Part shown: piece after piece, positions 16,921-25,381 of the stretch
How the letters are laid out: the number at the start of each line of letters is the position of its first letter
Position numbering within the stretch: position 1 is the first letter of the stretch
Assembly: GCF_001742225.1 (NCBI RefSeq)
Contig: NZ_CP017076.1
Span: 1,079,001-1,143,000 of the forward strand
DNA: 64,000 bases
Direction: 5' to 3'
DNA from: Novosphingobium resinovorum
GTDB taxonomy: Bacteria > Pseudomonadota > Alphaproteobacteria > Sphingomonadales > Sphingomonadaceae
The notes under the pieces: generated by a model
Databases searched by the model: none
What the model saw: only the letters and a program-made list of their open reading frames with translations
What the model was told of the DNA's origin: nothing
Program-made: the position numbers and the translations under genes

Positions 16921-18801
16921 ATGCCCGCACGTATCATCCAGGCTAACGAAACGCCCTTCAACAAGGTCGATATCGACCCCGTCACCCTCGAAGTCATCGA
17001 GAACGCGCTGCGCAATGCCCGCGTCGAGATGGACGCGACGCTGGTGCGCACCGCCATGTCGCCCGGCATCCGCGAACAGGGCGACGCCTTCCCGCTGATC
17101 GCCGACCATCAGGGCCGCATGATCGTGGGCCAGTTCGGCTCCTACATCGGCCCATTCCTCGACGGCTTCGACGGCACCGTGGAAGACGGCGACATGATCT
17201 TCCTGTCCGACCCCTACTCGGTCGGCGGCGCGATCAGCCACTGCAACGACTGGCTCGTGCTGCTGCCCGTGTTCAAGGACGGGCGCCTGATCGCCTATAC
17301 CTCGATGTTCGGCCACCAGAGCGACATTGGCGGCATGGTGCCCGGATCGATGCCGATCCACGCCACCGAGATCTTCCAGGAAGGCGTGCGCATCCCGCCC
17401 GTCAAGATCTGGAAGAAGGGTGAATACAACGAGGACCTGATCAAGCTGGTCATGCACCAGTCGCGCACCCCGGCGTGGTGCAAGGCGGACCTCAACGCGC
17501 TGATCGCCTCGTGCCGCGTCGCCGCCCACCGCGTGGTGGAAATGGCCGAGCGCTTCGGCGACGACGTCTTCGTCTCGGCGACCGACCTGCTGCTTGACCG
17601 CAACTTCCGCGCGATGCAGCAGCTGATCGCCAGCTCGATCGGCGAGGAGAAGGTCTCGTTCGAGGACTACATCTGCGACGACGGCATGGGTTTCGGCCCG
17701 TACAAGATCAAGTGCACGATGTGGCGCGAGAACGGCCGCGTCGTCCTCGACTTCGACGGCACCGATCCGCAGAGCCAGGCCTCGATCAACATGTTCCTGA
17801 ACGAGAACATGATGCGCATGTTCTTCGGAATCTACATGATCATGGTCTTCGATCCGCAGATCCTGTTCAACGACGGCTACTATCCGCTGATCGACGTGCG
17901 CATTCCGGAAGGCTCGCTGCTCAAGCCGAAGTTCCCGGCCGCGCTTTCGGGCCGCACCCACGTGCTGGGCCGCCTGTTCGACATCCTGGGCGGCCTGCTG
18001 GGCCAGAAGACCCCGGAATTCCTCAACGCCGCCGGCTTCTCGTCCAGCCCGCACCTGTTCTACGCAGGCACCGACAAGGCCGGAAAGTGGTTCCAGCTGT
18101 TCCAGATCGGCTTCGGCGGCATTCCCGGCCGTCCGCTGGGCGACGGGCCGGACGGGCACTCGCTGTTCCCCGGCTTCACCAACGTGCCCAACGAGTTCCT
18201 GGAGCGCTACTTCCCGCTCGTCATCGAGAAGTACGAGACGGTGCCGGATTCGGGCGGCGCGGGCCTGCATCGCGGCGGCAACGGCATCAACATGGTCTAC
18301 CGCTTCCTTGAGCCGGGCGTGATCGCCATCCACGACGACCGCTGGTTCGTGCCGCCCTGGGGCGTCAACGGCGGCCACCCGGGCAAGCGCGCGCGCAAGC
18401 TGCTGGTGAAGGCCGACGGCACCGAGATCGTCGTCGGCAACAAGCTGGAGGACTACCCGGTCGAGGCCGGTGACGTGCTGCACTTCATCACCTGGGGCGG
18501 CGGCGGCTGGGGCGACCCGCTCGACCGTGACCCCGCGCTGGTGCTGAAGGAAATCGGCCAGGGCCTCGTCACCGCCGAGGGCGCGAAGGACTACGGCGTC
18601 GTCATCACGGACGGCGCGGTCGATGAAGCCGCCACCTCGGCGCTGCGCGAGAAGCTGCGTACCGAGCGCGGTGCAATCGGCGTGTTCGACTTCGGCCCCG
18701 ACATCGAGACGCTGCGCGCGAACTGCCTCGCCGAAACCGGCCTGCCTGCGCCGACCGCGCCCAAGTGGGCTACCGTCGAATTCGCGGAGGCCGCCGAGTG
18801 A
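16921..18801 (+). CDS. hyuB: hydantoinase/oxoprolinase family protein, B subunit
   Basis: 626 residues, slightly longer than usual HyuB. Family features: DPVTLEVIENALRNA near the start, ISHCNDW, FVSATDLLLDRNFRAMQQLI, DFDGTDPQSQASIN, the GGAGLHRGGNG stretch and the Gly-rich TWGGGGWGDPLDRDP near residues 525-540. It acts with the A subunit in the cytoplasm on an ATP-activated cyclic amide or carbonyl. The stop overlaps the GTG of the following amidase (GTGA), so the three form one operon ending at a strong terminator (19444-19478). The last ~85 residues after the Gly-rich motif are an extension. Confidence 0.93.
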   Translation: MPARIIQANETPFNKVDIDPVTLEVIENALRNARVEMDATLVRTAMSPGIREQGDAFPLIADHQGRMIVGQFGSYIGPFLDGFDGTVEDGDMIFLSDPYSVGGAISHCNDWLVLLPVFKDGRLIAYTSMFGHQSDIGGMVPGSMPIHATEIFQEGVRIPPVKIWKKGEYNEDLIKLVMHQSRTPAWCKADLNALIASCRVAAHRVVEMAERFGDDVFVSATDLLLDRNFRAMQQLIASSIGEEKVSFEDYICDDGMGFGPYKIKCTMWRENGRVVLDFDGTDPQSQASINMFLNENMMRMFFGIYMIMVFDPQILFNDGYYPLIDVRIPEGSLLKPKFPAALSGRTHVLGRLFDILGGLLGQKTPEFLNAAGFSSSPHLFYAGTDKAGKWFQLFQIGFGGIPGRPLGDGPDGHSLFPGFTNVPNEFLERYFPLVIEKYETVPDSGGAGLHRGGNGINMVYRFLEPGVIAIHDDRWFVPPWGVNGGHPGKRARKLLVKADGTEIVVGNKLEDYPVEAGDVLHFITWGGGGWGDPLDRDPALVLKEIGQGLVTAEGAKDYGVVITDGAVDEAATSALREKLRTERGAIGVFDFGPDIETLRANCLAETGLPAPTAPKWATVEFAEAAE

Positions 18802-19418
18802 GCGACCTTCTCGACGACTACAACCGTGGCGGCTTCGGCGGGGCTCTGCAGCCCGGCAAGAAGCCGGCGCTGTTGCTGGTGGACGTGGTCGTGGCGTATC
18901 TCACGCCCGGCCAGCCGCTCTACTCGCCGCGCTTCGAGACGGCTCTCGCCTCGTGCGAGCGCCTGACGGAAGCGGCGCGCAAGGCGGGGGTGCCGGTGAT
19001 CTTCACCAACGTCGTCTACCGCGCGGGCGGCAAGGACGGCGGGCTGTTCTACAGGAAGGTGCCCGCGCTGGAGGCTTTCCTGGAGGGCTCGCCGCTCGGC
19101 GCCTTCCCGGATACGCTGCAGCCGCGTGCCGACGAAGTTGTGGTGACGAAGCAGTACGCCTCGTCGTTCTTCGGCACCTCGCTGGCGGCGACGCTGACCA
19201 GCATGGGCGTGGACAGCCTGTTCATCACCGGCTTCTCCACCTCGGGCTGCGTGCGCGCTTCGGCGCTCGATGCGCTGCAGAACGGCTTCGTTCCGCTGGT
19301 CGTGGCGGACGCCTGCGGCGACCGCGACGAGCGCCCGCACGAGGCGAACCTGTTCGACCTGTCGAAGAAGTACGCCGAAGTGCTCAGCGAGGAGCAGGCC
19401 ATCGCCCTGATGGGATGA
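18798..19418 (+). CDS. isochorismatase-family amidohydrolase (N-carbamoylsarcosine amidase type)
   Basis: 206 residues from a GTG at 18798 overlapping the hydantoinase B stop. Catalytic Asp in LLLVDVVVAY, Lys in VVVTKQYAS, Cys in GFSTSGCVRAS. The C-terminal RPHEANLFDLSKKYAEV matches the N-carbamoylsarcosine/maleamate amidase branch. Hydantoinase plus carbamoyl amidase is a known logic (N-methylhydantoin to N-carbamoylsarcosine to sarcosine in creatinine breakdown), so this enzyme most likely hydrolyses the ring-opened product of HyuAB. Divergent from the copy at 1348-2043, so probably a separate step. Cytoplasmic. Confidence 0.9.
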   Translation: MSDLLDDYNRGGFGGALQPGKKPALLLVDVVVAYLTPGQPLYSPRFETALASCERLTEAARKAGVPVIFTNVVYRAGGKDGGLFYRKVPALEAFLEGSPLGAFPDTLQPRADEVVVTKQYASSFFGTSLAATLTSMGVDSLFITGFSTSGCVRASALDALQNGFVPLVVADACGDRDERPHEANLFDLSKKYAEVLSEEQAIALMG

Positions 19419-19443
19419 GGTCGCTCCCACAAGCGAGATGAAG

Positions 19444-19478
19444 GGGAGGCACGGCGCAGGCTGTGCCTCCCTTTTTTT
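19444..19478 (+). terminator. Rho-independent terminator of the hyuA-hyuB-amidase operon
   Basis: Stem GGGAGGCAC (19444-19452) with GTGCCTCCC (19463-19471), ten-base loop, followed by seven T. It lies 26 bases after the amidase stop. Confidence 0.85.
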
Positions 19479-19592
19479 GTTCCTCCCCGAGCTTGTCTCG
19501 GGGAGGGGGACCGCCGCGAAGCGGTGGTGGAGGGGGAGAGGCCGGGCAATTCCCCCTCCGTCACCGACTGCGTCGGCGCCCCCTCCCCGAGA

Positions 19593-21510
19593 CCCAAGTT
19601 GAACAGTGCTAGCGGAACACGCAGGGAACGCGAGACCATAAGTATCTGATTTTGCGGGGAGTGGATTTGGCGGCAAAATCGGGTGTGCTAACAACATTTT
19701 TGCTGTGACTGTCGGTTTGGTTTATCTTTACGGGTCCAGGCAGTAACAACTTTGTCATGTATGTCGTCGAACGAGTCGCGCGCGGGCACCGCTATCTTTA
19801 CCTGGTCGAGAGCGTGCGAGAGGGCAAAACCGTCCGCCAGCGCACGATCAAGGCTCTGGGCCGCAAGGATGTGCTGGCCGCAAGTGGCGAACTCGACAGG
19901 CTGGCCGCCTCGATCGCACGTCACGCAGAGCGCAGCGTCATTCTGTCCGATATCGATGCAGGCCGGATCGCAGCCCGCAGGATTGGCGGCCCGTTGCTGT
20001 TCGGGCGCCTGTGGCAACGGCTTGGCATCGATGCTGTATTGGAAGAAGTGCTGGAAGGCCGCCAGTTCGGCTTTGCCGTGGAGCGCGCCGTATTCGTCGC
20101 CACACTGCACCGCCTGTTCGTCTCCGGCTCGGACCGAGCTTGCCTTGACTGGATGGAGAGCTACGCCATCGACGGCAGCGAGGATCTCGCCCTCCATCAC
20201 TTCTATCGCGCCATGGCCTGGCTGGGCGAAGAGATCGAGGAAAAGGCTGAGGGCGCGCTGGCACCTCGCTGCGTGAAGGACGTGATCGAGGAGAAGCTGT
20301 TCGATCGCCACCGAGACCTGTTCACCGACCTCAGTCTTGTATTCATGGATACGACGTCGCTCTCGTTCTATGGTGCAGGCGGCGACACCCTGGGTCGGCG
20401 TGGTCATTCCAAGGACCACCGGCCCGAGCTTGCCCAGATGATCCTGGCTGTCGTGATCGACGCCGAGGGGCGTCCGATCTGCACCGAGATGGTCCCGGGC
20501 AACACGGCTGACGTGAAGGTGCTCATGCCCATCGTCACGCGCCTGCGCACCCGCTTCGGTATCACCCGCTCGTGCGTCGTGGCCGATCGCGGCATGATCA
20601 GCGCCGATACGATCGCCGCCCTTGAAGAACTGGGGATGGAATACATCCTGGGTGCGCGAGAGCGTACCAGCAGCGTCATCCGCGATGTCGTGCTTGCCGA
20701 CACTGCCCCGATGGTGCCCCTGGTCCTCGAGAGGCAGGCAGGAGACACTCAGCTGTGGGTCAAGGAAGTGCGCGTTGGCAAAGGCGCCGATGCCCAGCGC
20801 TACGTCGTCACGCTCAACGAAGCTGAGGCAAGGAAGGACAAGGCCGACCGGCAAGCGATCATCGATGGCCTCCAGACCCAGCTGAAGAAGGGCGACAAGG
20901 CCCTGGTCGGTAACTCAGCCTATCGCCGCTATCTCAAGGCCAGCGGCAAGACCTTCGAGATCGACATGGGCAAGCTTGCCGATGAGGCCCGCTACGATGG
21001 CATCAGCGTGTTGCGCACCAATGCCCGGATCACCCCGCTGCAGGCCGTCATCCGCTACCGTGACCTGCTTCAGGTCGAGGCCCTGTTCCGGGTTGCCAAG
21101 GCCAGCTTCGACACCCGCCCCATCTTCCATCAGTCCGATGCCGCTATCCGCGGCCATGTGTTTGTCTCGTTCCTCGCTCTGACGCTGGCCAAGGAACTCA
21201 CCCGCTTGTGTCAGGAAAAGGGCTTACAGCCCGAATGGCAGCCGCTCCTCAACGATCTCGATCGCCTTCAGGAAGCCACCATCGAAAAGGACGGCAAGGT
21301 CATAACCACCCGCACCCACGTCTCGGGCCAGGTGGGGAATGTCTTCAAGGCAACCGGCATCGCGCTGCCGGCCAATATCAGCGAGTTGCCGCCGGAAACC
21401 TGAGCTTTTGCAAGCTCAACCGATCCCGAAAATGTAGTGGTAACATTTACGTCGGCGCGCGCATGTCATTGAACAAAAATGCCTTTTCCGAAAGCACTGT
21501 TCAAGTTGGG
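19593..21510 (+). mobile_element. IS1634-type insertion sequence, complete
   Basis: 1918 bases. Terminal inverted repeats CCCAAGTTGAACAGTGCT (19593-19610) and its complement (21493-21510) match at 17 of 18 positions. The target duplication CGAGA is present at 19588-19592 and 21511-21515. It contains one intact transposase gene. Both ends, the duplication and the open frame are intact, so the insertion looks recent and possibly still mobile. Confidence 0.88.
19757..21403 (+). CDS. IS1634-family transposase
   Basis: 548 residues, a full-length DDE transposase of the IS4-like superfamily, IS1634 group. Visible catalytic features: the first Asp in LVFMDTTSLSFYG, the second in SCVVADRGMIS, and the YREK-like block around RDLLQVEALFRVAKASF with the Glu. 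The N-terminal segment with VRQRTIKALGRKD is typical of the group, and the C-terminal region QPLLNDLDRL is conserved too. No frameshift. It lies between the operon ending at 19418 and the TonB receptor at 21585, so it interrupts no gene. Confidence 0.93.
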   Translation: MYVVERVARGHRYLYLVESVREGKTVRQRTIKALGRKDVLAASGELDRLAASIARHAERSVILSDIDAGRIAARRIGGPLLFGRLWQRLGIDAVLEEVLEGRQFGFAVERAVFVATLHRLFVSGSDRACLDWMESYAIDGSEDLALHHFYRAMAWLGEEIEEKAEGALAPRCVKDVIEEKLFDRHRDLFTDLSLVFMDTTSLSFYGAGGDTLGRRGHSKDHRPELAQMILAVVIDAEGRPICTEMVPGNTADVKVLMPIVTRLRTRFGITRSCVVADRGMISADTIAALEELGMEYILGARERTSSVIRDVVLADTAPMVPLVLERQAGDTQLWVKEVRVGKGADAQRYVVTLNEAEARKDKADRQAIIDGLQTQLKKGDKALVGNSAYRRYLKASGKTFEIDMGKLADEARYDGISVLRTNARITPLQAVIRYRDLLQVEALFRVAKASFDTRPIFHQSDAAIRGHVFVSFLALTLAKELTRLCQEKGLQPEWQPLLNDLDRLQEATIEKDGKVITTRTHVSGQVGNVFKATGIALPANISELPPET

Positions 21511-21536
21511 CGAGACAAGCTCGGGGAGGAATAAAA

Positions 21537-21560
21537 AAGGCCGGGGTTTCCCCCGGCCTT
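21537..21560. terminator. bidirectional terminator of TonB receptor 1 / IS side
   Basis: Perfect 10-base stem AAGGCCGGGG (21537-21546) with CCCCGGCCTT (21551-21560), four-base loop, A-tract on the left and T-rich run on the right. It lies just after the receptor stop (minus strand). Confidence 0.82.
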
Positions 21561-21584
21561 TCCTTGTCTCGCAGCAGCGCCGGA

Positions 21585-24098
21585 TCAGAACTTGATCTTC
21601 GCCTGCACGCCTGCGGTGCGCAGATCGCCAAGCCCCAGCATCAGCGCCGAGGTCCGCGCCGCATAAACGAAGCCCGGCGACAGCGTGTAATTGTCCGAGA
21701 TCGTCAGCGGCGTCTTGTTGTTGAAGATGTTGTTCACGAACGCCTCGAGCGAGAGGTTGCCCCGCGTGATGCCCGCGCGTGCGTTGAACAGGTGCAGGTC
21801 CGGCGTGCGTGCCAGGTTCGCCTCGTTCGACCATACGCCCGACTTGAAGTTCCAGTCGCCGCGCACGAACCAACTGCCCTTGTCCCAGCCCGAAATCTCG
21901 GTGCCGACCTGGACGCCGACGTTGGCCGAGTACTTCGAGGTGTTCTTCATCTCCTTGCCGGAATAGTCGTAGATCCCGGTCAGGGCGCTGACCGTGGAAC
22001 TGGCGAAGGCCTTGATGTCCGAGTCGTTGATCGCACCGGCGGCGTCGATGGTCAGGAACTCGGTCGGGCGCCAGGACGCTTCACCCTCGATACCGCGCAG
22101 GTTTACCGAACCCGCGTTCATCGATGCGGTGACGAAGCTGTAGCCGGTGGGCTGCGTGGCGTCGGGCGCGACGATGATGGTCGAGTTGATCTGGTTGCGC
22201 CACTGGGCGTAGTAGGCCGCGAAGGTGTAGCGCAGGGTCGATCCGATGCGACCCTTCAGACCGATCTCGTAGTTGGTGATCTTCTCGGGCTTGATCGCCA
22301 GTTCACCGCCGGCATCGAAGGCCGCCTGCTGCACGGATCCGACCTGCGACAGGATGTTGGTGTTGAACTGCGCCGGGTTCACGCCCTTGGCCCACGACAC
22401 ATAGACCATGGTGTCGGGCGTGATCTGCCAGTTGACGATCGCGCGCGGGGTGAAGTTCTTGTACTTCGCGCTCGCGAGCACGGTGCCGCCGGTGTAGAAG
22501 CCAGCCGGGATGAACGCGCTCGATGCGACGCTCACGCCGGAGGGGCGGGCGAATGCCTGCAACTGGTCGATCTGGTAGCGGCCTTCGAAGCTGGCCGAGA
22601 TCGTGTCGGTCACGTCGTAGGTCAGGCCGAAGAACAGGCCAGTGGTCTTGTTCCGGCTGAGGCCGCCGGGCGAGAGGCTGGACGCGGTCAGCGCGCCGGT
22701 GCCGCCACCCAGGCCCTGGAGCTGGTCGGCGCTGAGGTAGCTGATGCCCGCTACGCCGTGGAACCGGCCGGAGACGTAGGACAGGCGACCTTCGAGCGAG
22801 AAGTCGTCGATCTTGCGTTCGATCAGGTACGGATAGTTGAAGTACCCTTCGCCGAAGATCTCGGTGGCGTCGATCCTGCCGTTGCCGTTGTAGTCGTAGC
22901 CGCTGGGCAGGGCGCTGCCGTCGTAGCTGTCGAGGTCGATGAAGGTCGTCCAGACCTCACGGTTGTACCCTGCGAGCGCCGAGATGGTCAGTTTGTCGGT
23001 GGCTTCCCAGTCGAACGTCGCATGAGCGTGCTTGGTACGGCGCAGCAGGCCGTAGCCCTGCACGCCTTCCGAGGGATCGACGATGCGATTGGTGCCGATG
23101 TTGAGGAACTGGCGCACGAAGTCCGTGTTGGTGACGTTCGCGGTGACCGGGTTCGCCATCGTCGGGATGGTGCCGCAGAAGTAGGGGTTCTGCACCGCAG
23201 CGCCGGCGGGCAGGCCGGTGACCGGGTTGAGCACGCCGCGGGTATCGCCGGTGAGGATGCAGTTCGCCTGACCCTGGACGACAGTGCTGCCGTTCGGCGC
23301 CTTGACGTCGTAGGAATAGAGGCGGGTCTGAGCGGAAGGACCGTCCTTGTCCTCGCTCAGCATGCCGAACAGCTTGATGGTGACGTTCGAGGCCGGGGTG
23401 ATGGCAAGCAGCAGCGAAGCGCTCTTGGTCTGCTGGTCGCCCAGCGTCACGCCGTCTTGGTTCTTCCACGAACCGTCCCGGGAATACTGCTCGCCGTTGA
23501 TGCGGAACGAGAGGAGATCGGGGATGATCGGACCTTCGATCGATCCGCGCAGGCGCCAGTTGTTGCGCGTGCCGAGCATGCCGAGCACTTCGCCGCCCCA
23601 GTCGTTGCCGGGCATCTTGGTCACGACGTTGATCGCGCCCGCGAACGTGTTGCGGCCGAAGTAGGCGCTTTGCGGGCCCTTGATGATCTCGACGCGCTCC
23701 GGGTTGCTGATCGCGCTGACCTGCGAGGGCGAGGACACCGCGACGCCGTCGATGAACATCGAGGTCGTGGTGGCGAGCGTGGTCGACGGCGTCATGCCGC
23801 GCATGACGACCTGCTGGAACGAGCGGTCGGCGTGGCCTGACGAGCTGTTGTTGATGTTGATGCCCGGGGTCGAGGCGGCCATGTCGGTGACCGAGACGAT
23901 GCCCTTGGCGTCGAGCGTTTCGGAGGTGATCGCGGTAACGGTGACCGGAACCTTGAGGATGTCTTCCCCGGTCTTGCGTGCGGTGACGATGATGTCGCCG
24001 CCGGTGTCCTGCGCCATCGCGGGAGCCGCGGTCAGGCTTGCTGCAATAGCAATGCCTGACAAGGTGGAGGCGAACTGGAGTTTATATTTGCCGGTCAT
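21585..24098 (-). CDS. TonB-dependent outer-membrane receptor 1
   Basis: 837 residues from ATG 24098, preceded by GAGGG; an in-frame extension upstream lacks a signal and is not used. A signal peptide with cleavage near PAMAQ at about residue 30 is followed by the TonB-box/plug start DIIVTARKTGEDILKVPVTVTAIT, the plug (to ~200) and a barrel ending in the aromatic C-terminal strand VQAKIKF. Such receptors import large or scarce ligands across the outer membrane using TonB-ExbBD energy. A 22-base perfect palindrome lies 106 bases upstream. It is likely the uptake gate for the island substrate; the ligand is unknown. Confidence 0.95.
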   Translation of the reverse strand: MTGKYKLQFASTLSGIAIAASLTAAPAMAQDTGGDIIVTARKTGEDILKVPVTVTAITSETLDAKGIVSVTDMAASTPGININNSSSGHADRSFQQVVMRGMTPSTTLATTTSMFIDGVAVSSPSQVSAISNPERVEIIKGPQSAYFGRNTFAGAINVVTKMPGNDWGGEVLGMLGTRNNWRLRGSIEGPIIPDLLSFRINGEQYSRDGSWKNQDGVTLGDQQTKSASLLLAITPASNVTIKLFGMLSEDKDGPSAQTRLYSYDVKAPNGSTVVQGQANCILTGDTRGVLNPVTGLPAGAAVQNPYFCGTIPTMANPVTANVTNTDFVRQFLNIGTNRIVDPSEGVQGYGLLRRTKHAHATFDWEATDKLTISALAGYNREVWTTFIDLDSYDGSALPSGYDYNGNGRIDATEIFGEGYFNYPYLIERKIDDFSLEGRLSYVSGRFHGVAGISYLSADQLQGLGGGTGALTASSLSPGGLSRNKTTGLFFGLTYDVTDTISASFEGRYQIDQLQAFARPSGVSVASSAFIPAGFYTGGTVLASAKYKNFTPRAIVNWQITPDTMVYVSWAKGVNPAQFNTNILSQVGSVQQAAFDAGGELAIKPEKITNYEIGLKGRIGSTLRYTFAAYYAQWRNQINSTIIVAPDATQPTGYSFVTASMNAGSVNLRGIEGEASWRPTEFLTIDAAGAINDSDIKAFASSTVSALTGIYDYSGKEMKNTSKYSANVGVQVGTEISGWDKGSWFVRGDWNFKSGVWSNEANLARTPDLHLFNARAGITRGNLSLEAFVNNIFNNKTPLTISDNYTLSPGFVYAARTSALMLGLGDLRTAGVQAKIKF

Positions 24099-24203
24099 TT
24101 CGTCCCTCAATGTTAAAGGCGCACTTGCGGCGCCAATTGTTGTCACGTTCCCTGCGTATCTGCGAATTTCACTGCCATTGGTTTTTGTAATGATACTATG
24201 CAC

Positions 24204-24225
24204 GTTCTGCACTGACGTGCAGAAC
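24204..24225. promoter_or_regulatory. palindromic operator candidate upstream of TonB receptor 1
   Basis: Perfect 9-base arms GTTCTGCAC (24204-24212) and GTGCAGAAC (24217-24225) with a TGAC centre, in the AT-richer leader of the receptor gene. The size fits a dimeric repressor. No regulator gene is adjacent. Confidence 0.55.
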
Positions 24226-24368
24226 CGGAAGCGAGTAAGCCATTGGCCGTCCTGTCGGCCCGATCGTGATAAAATTTCAATTTACGATTTTCGGTGAATC
24301 AAGAAATTTTTATCGCCGTAAGAATTCCCTTAACTCGCGCTCTATTGAAGAGGCTCGTGCCCTTTGTT

Positions 24369-24400
24369 CGCCTGTCGGATGCAACGGCGTCCGACAGGCG
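24369..24400. other. stem-loop after the M24/luciferase-like operon
   Basis: Perfect 11-base stem CGCCTGTCGGA (24369-24379) with its complement (24390-24400), loop ten bases, six bases past the hydrolase stop on the minus strand. No T-tract follows, so it may stabilise the mRNA end rather than act alone as a terminator. The rest of 24099-24406 holds only the receptor leader. Confidence 0.5.
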
Positions 24401-24406
24401 CATTCA

Positions 24407-25381
24407 TCACCGCACAGCGACTTTCGTGAGCCAGGCTTCGAGGTCGCGGGCGAACTTCTGCGGCTTCTCCCACATCGGGAAATGGCCGAGGTCGGGGTAT
24501 TCGATCAGCGTCACCGGCGCGTTGGTGAAGCGCTTGACCGAGGCACCGGCGCTTTGCGAGATCACGTCATCGTAGCTGCACCATTGCAGCAGCACGGGCA
24601 CGTGGACGGTTTCGGCCACGGCGCCGACGTCCGATGTCTTGAACGCCTTGACGTTCGCCTGGATGTATTGCGCCTGCCGGTCGAGCGCGCCGGGCAGGTT
24701 GTTCATCTCGGTGATCTGGTCGACCATGCGGTCGGTCGGCTGGAAGCCGGGCGGGGTGGTATCTTCCAGCATCGCGCGCCAGAACCAGTGCGGGCGCCAG
24801 TTCGGCAGCACCGCCTTGAATACCGGCAGGCTCCAGCTCAGGCGCCAGTTGACCTTGCGGGTCTGGCTGGGGCGCTCCAGCGGCAGCATCGAGAACGCCA
24901 TCGCCGTCACGTGGCCGGGATAGGCGCGGTTGTATTCCAGCCCTACGTTGGAGCCGTTCGACGTCGCGACGAGCGCGAACTTGTCGTAGCCGAGTTTCGT
25001 CAGCAGGCCGTTCATCAGCTGTGCCGAGCGCGGCGTCGAATAGACCCCGGAAGGATCGGGCGCGGTCAGGCCGTAAGGCGACCAGTCGAAGCGCACGACG
25101 CGGTACTTGTCCTTGAGGATCGCGGCGACGTCGTCCCACTCGTGCAGGTTGACGATCGAGCCGTGGAGCAGGACGATCACCGGGGCGCCGACCGGGCCTT
25201 CCTCGCGCACGTGCAGGCGCACGCCGTCGATGGTGACGAAGCGCGAGGGGCCGTCGGCCCAGCGCTTTTCCAGCTGCGCACGGTCGGACTCGCCCGCTCC
25301 GGCGCGCAAGGCCAGAACGGTGCCGCCGCCGACGAGGACGACTGCGCCCAGCGTGGCGAGTGCGATGCGGCCGATCTTCAT
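24407..25381 (-). CDS. membrane-anchored/exported alpha/beta hydrolase
   Basis: 324 residues with an N-terminal hydrophobic segment (residues 5-27) acting as signal anchor. Canonical hydrolase: HGS oxyanion region in VLLHGSIVNLHEWD, Ser nucleophile in VATSNGS, Asp in WCSYDD and catalytic His in LGHFPMWEKP. It is therefore expected to be an active esterase/amidase-type hydrolase facing the periplasm. It is related in its VNLHEWD and VVRFDWSP segments to the proteins at 34337-35290 and 50258-51265. The ATG overlaps the stop of the flavin monooxygenase upstream (ATGA), placing it last in the operon from 28744. Confidence 0.87.
   Translation of the reverse strand: MKIGRIALATLGAVVLVGGGTVLALRAGAGESDRAQLEKRWADGPSRFVTIDGVRLHVREEGPVGAPVIVLLHGSIVNLHEWDDVAAILKDKYRVVRFDWSPYGLTAPDPSGVYSTPRSAQLMNGLLTKLGYDKFALVATSNGSNVGLEYNRAYPGHVTAMAFSMLPLERPSQTRKVNWRLSWSLPVFKAVLPNWRPHWFWRAMLEDTTPPGFQPTDRMVDQITEMNNLPGALDRQAQYIQANVKAFKTSDVGAVAETVHVPVLLQWCSYDDVISQSAGASVKRFTNAPVTLIEYPDLGHFPMWEKPQKFARDLEAWLTKVAVR

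Larger units (their letters stand above)
19480..21531. repeat. palindromic intergenic element split by the insertion sequence
   Basis: Left part 19480-19592, right part 21511-21531. Outer 16-base arms TTCCTCCCCGAGCTTG (19480-19495) and its exact complement (21516-21531) face each other across the insertion sequence. Without the insertion and one copy of the 5-base duplication the element is about 129 bases. It belongs with the copies at 44528-44648 and 54475-54596, which have TCCTCCCTGT ends and similar inner blocks. Confidence 0.78.

Noticed and set aside
14841..17069. Long open frame (742 codons) on the minus strand opposite hyuA
   Set aside because: His/Arg/Gly-rich translation without domains; a shadow of high-GC third-position bias in hyuA, which has clear family motifs on the plus strand.
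16894..18483. Open frame of 529 codons opposite hyuB
   Set aside because: Low-complexity, His/Val/Asp-rich; hyuB on the other strand is unambiguous.
21564..23840. Open frame of 758 codons opposite TonB receptor 1
   Set aside because: No domain or signal features; antisense shadow of the receptor.
24369..24400. Strong Rho-independent terminator
   Set aside because: The stem is perfect but there is no T-tract on either strand, so it is listed only as a stem-loop.
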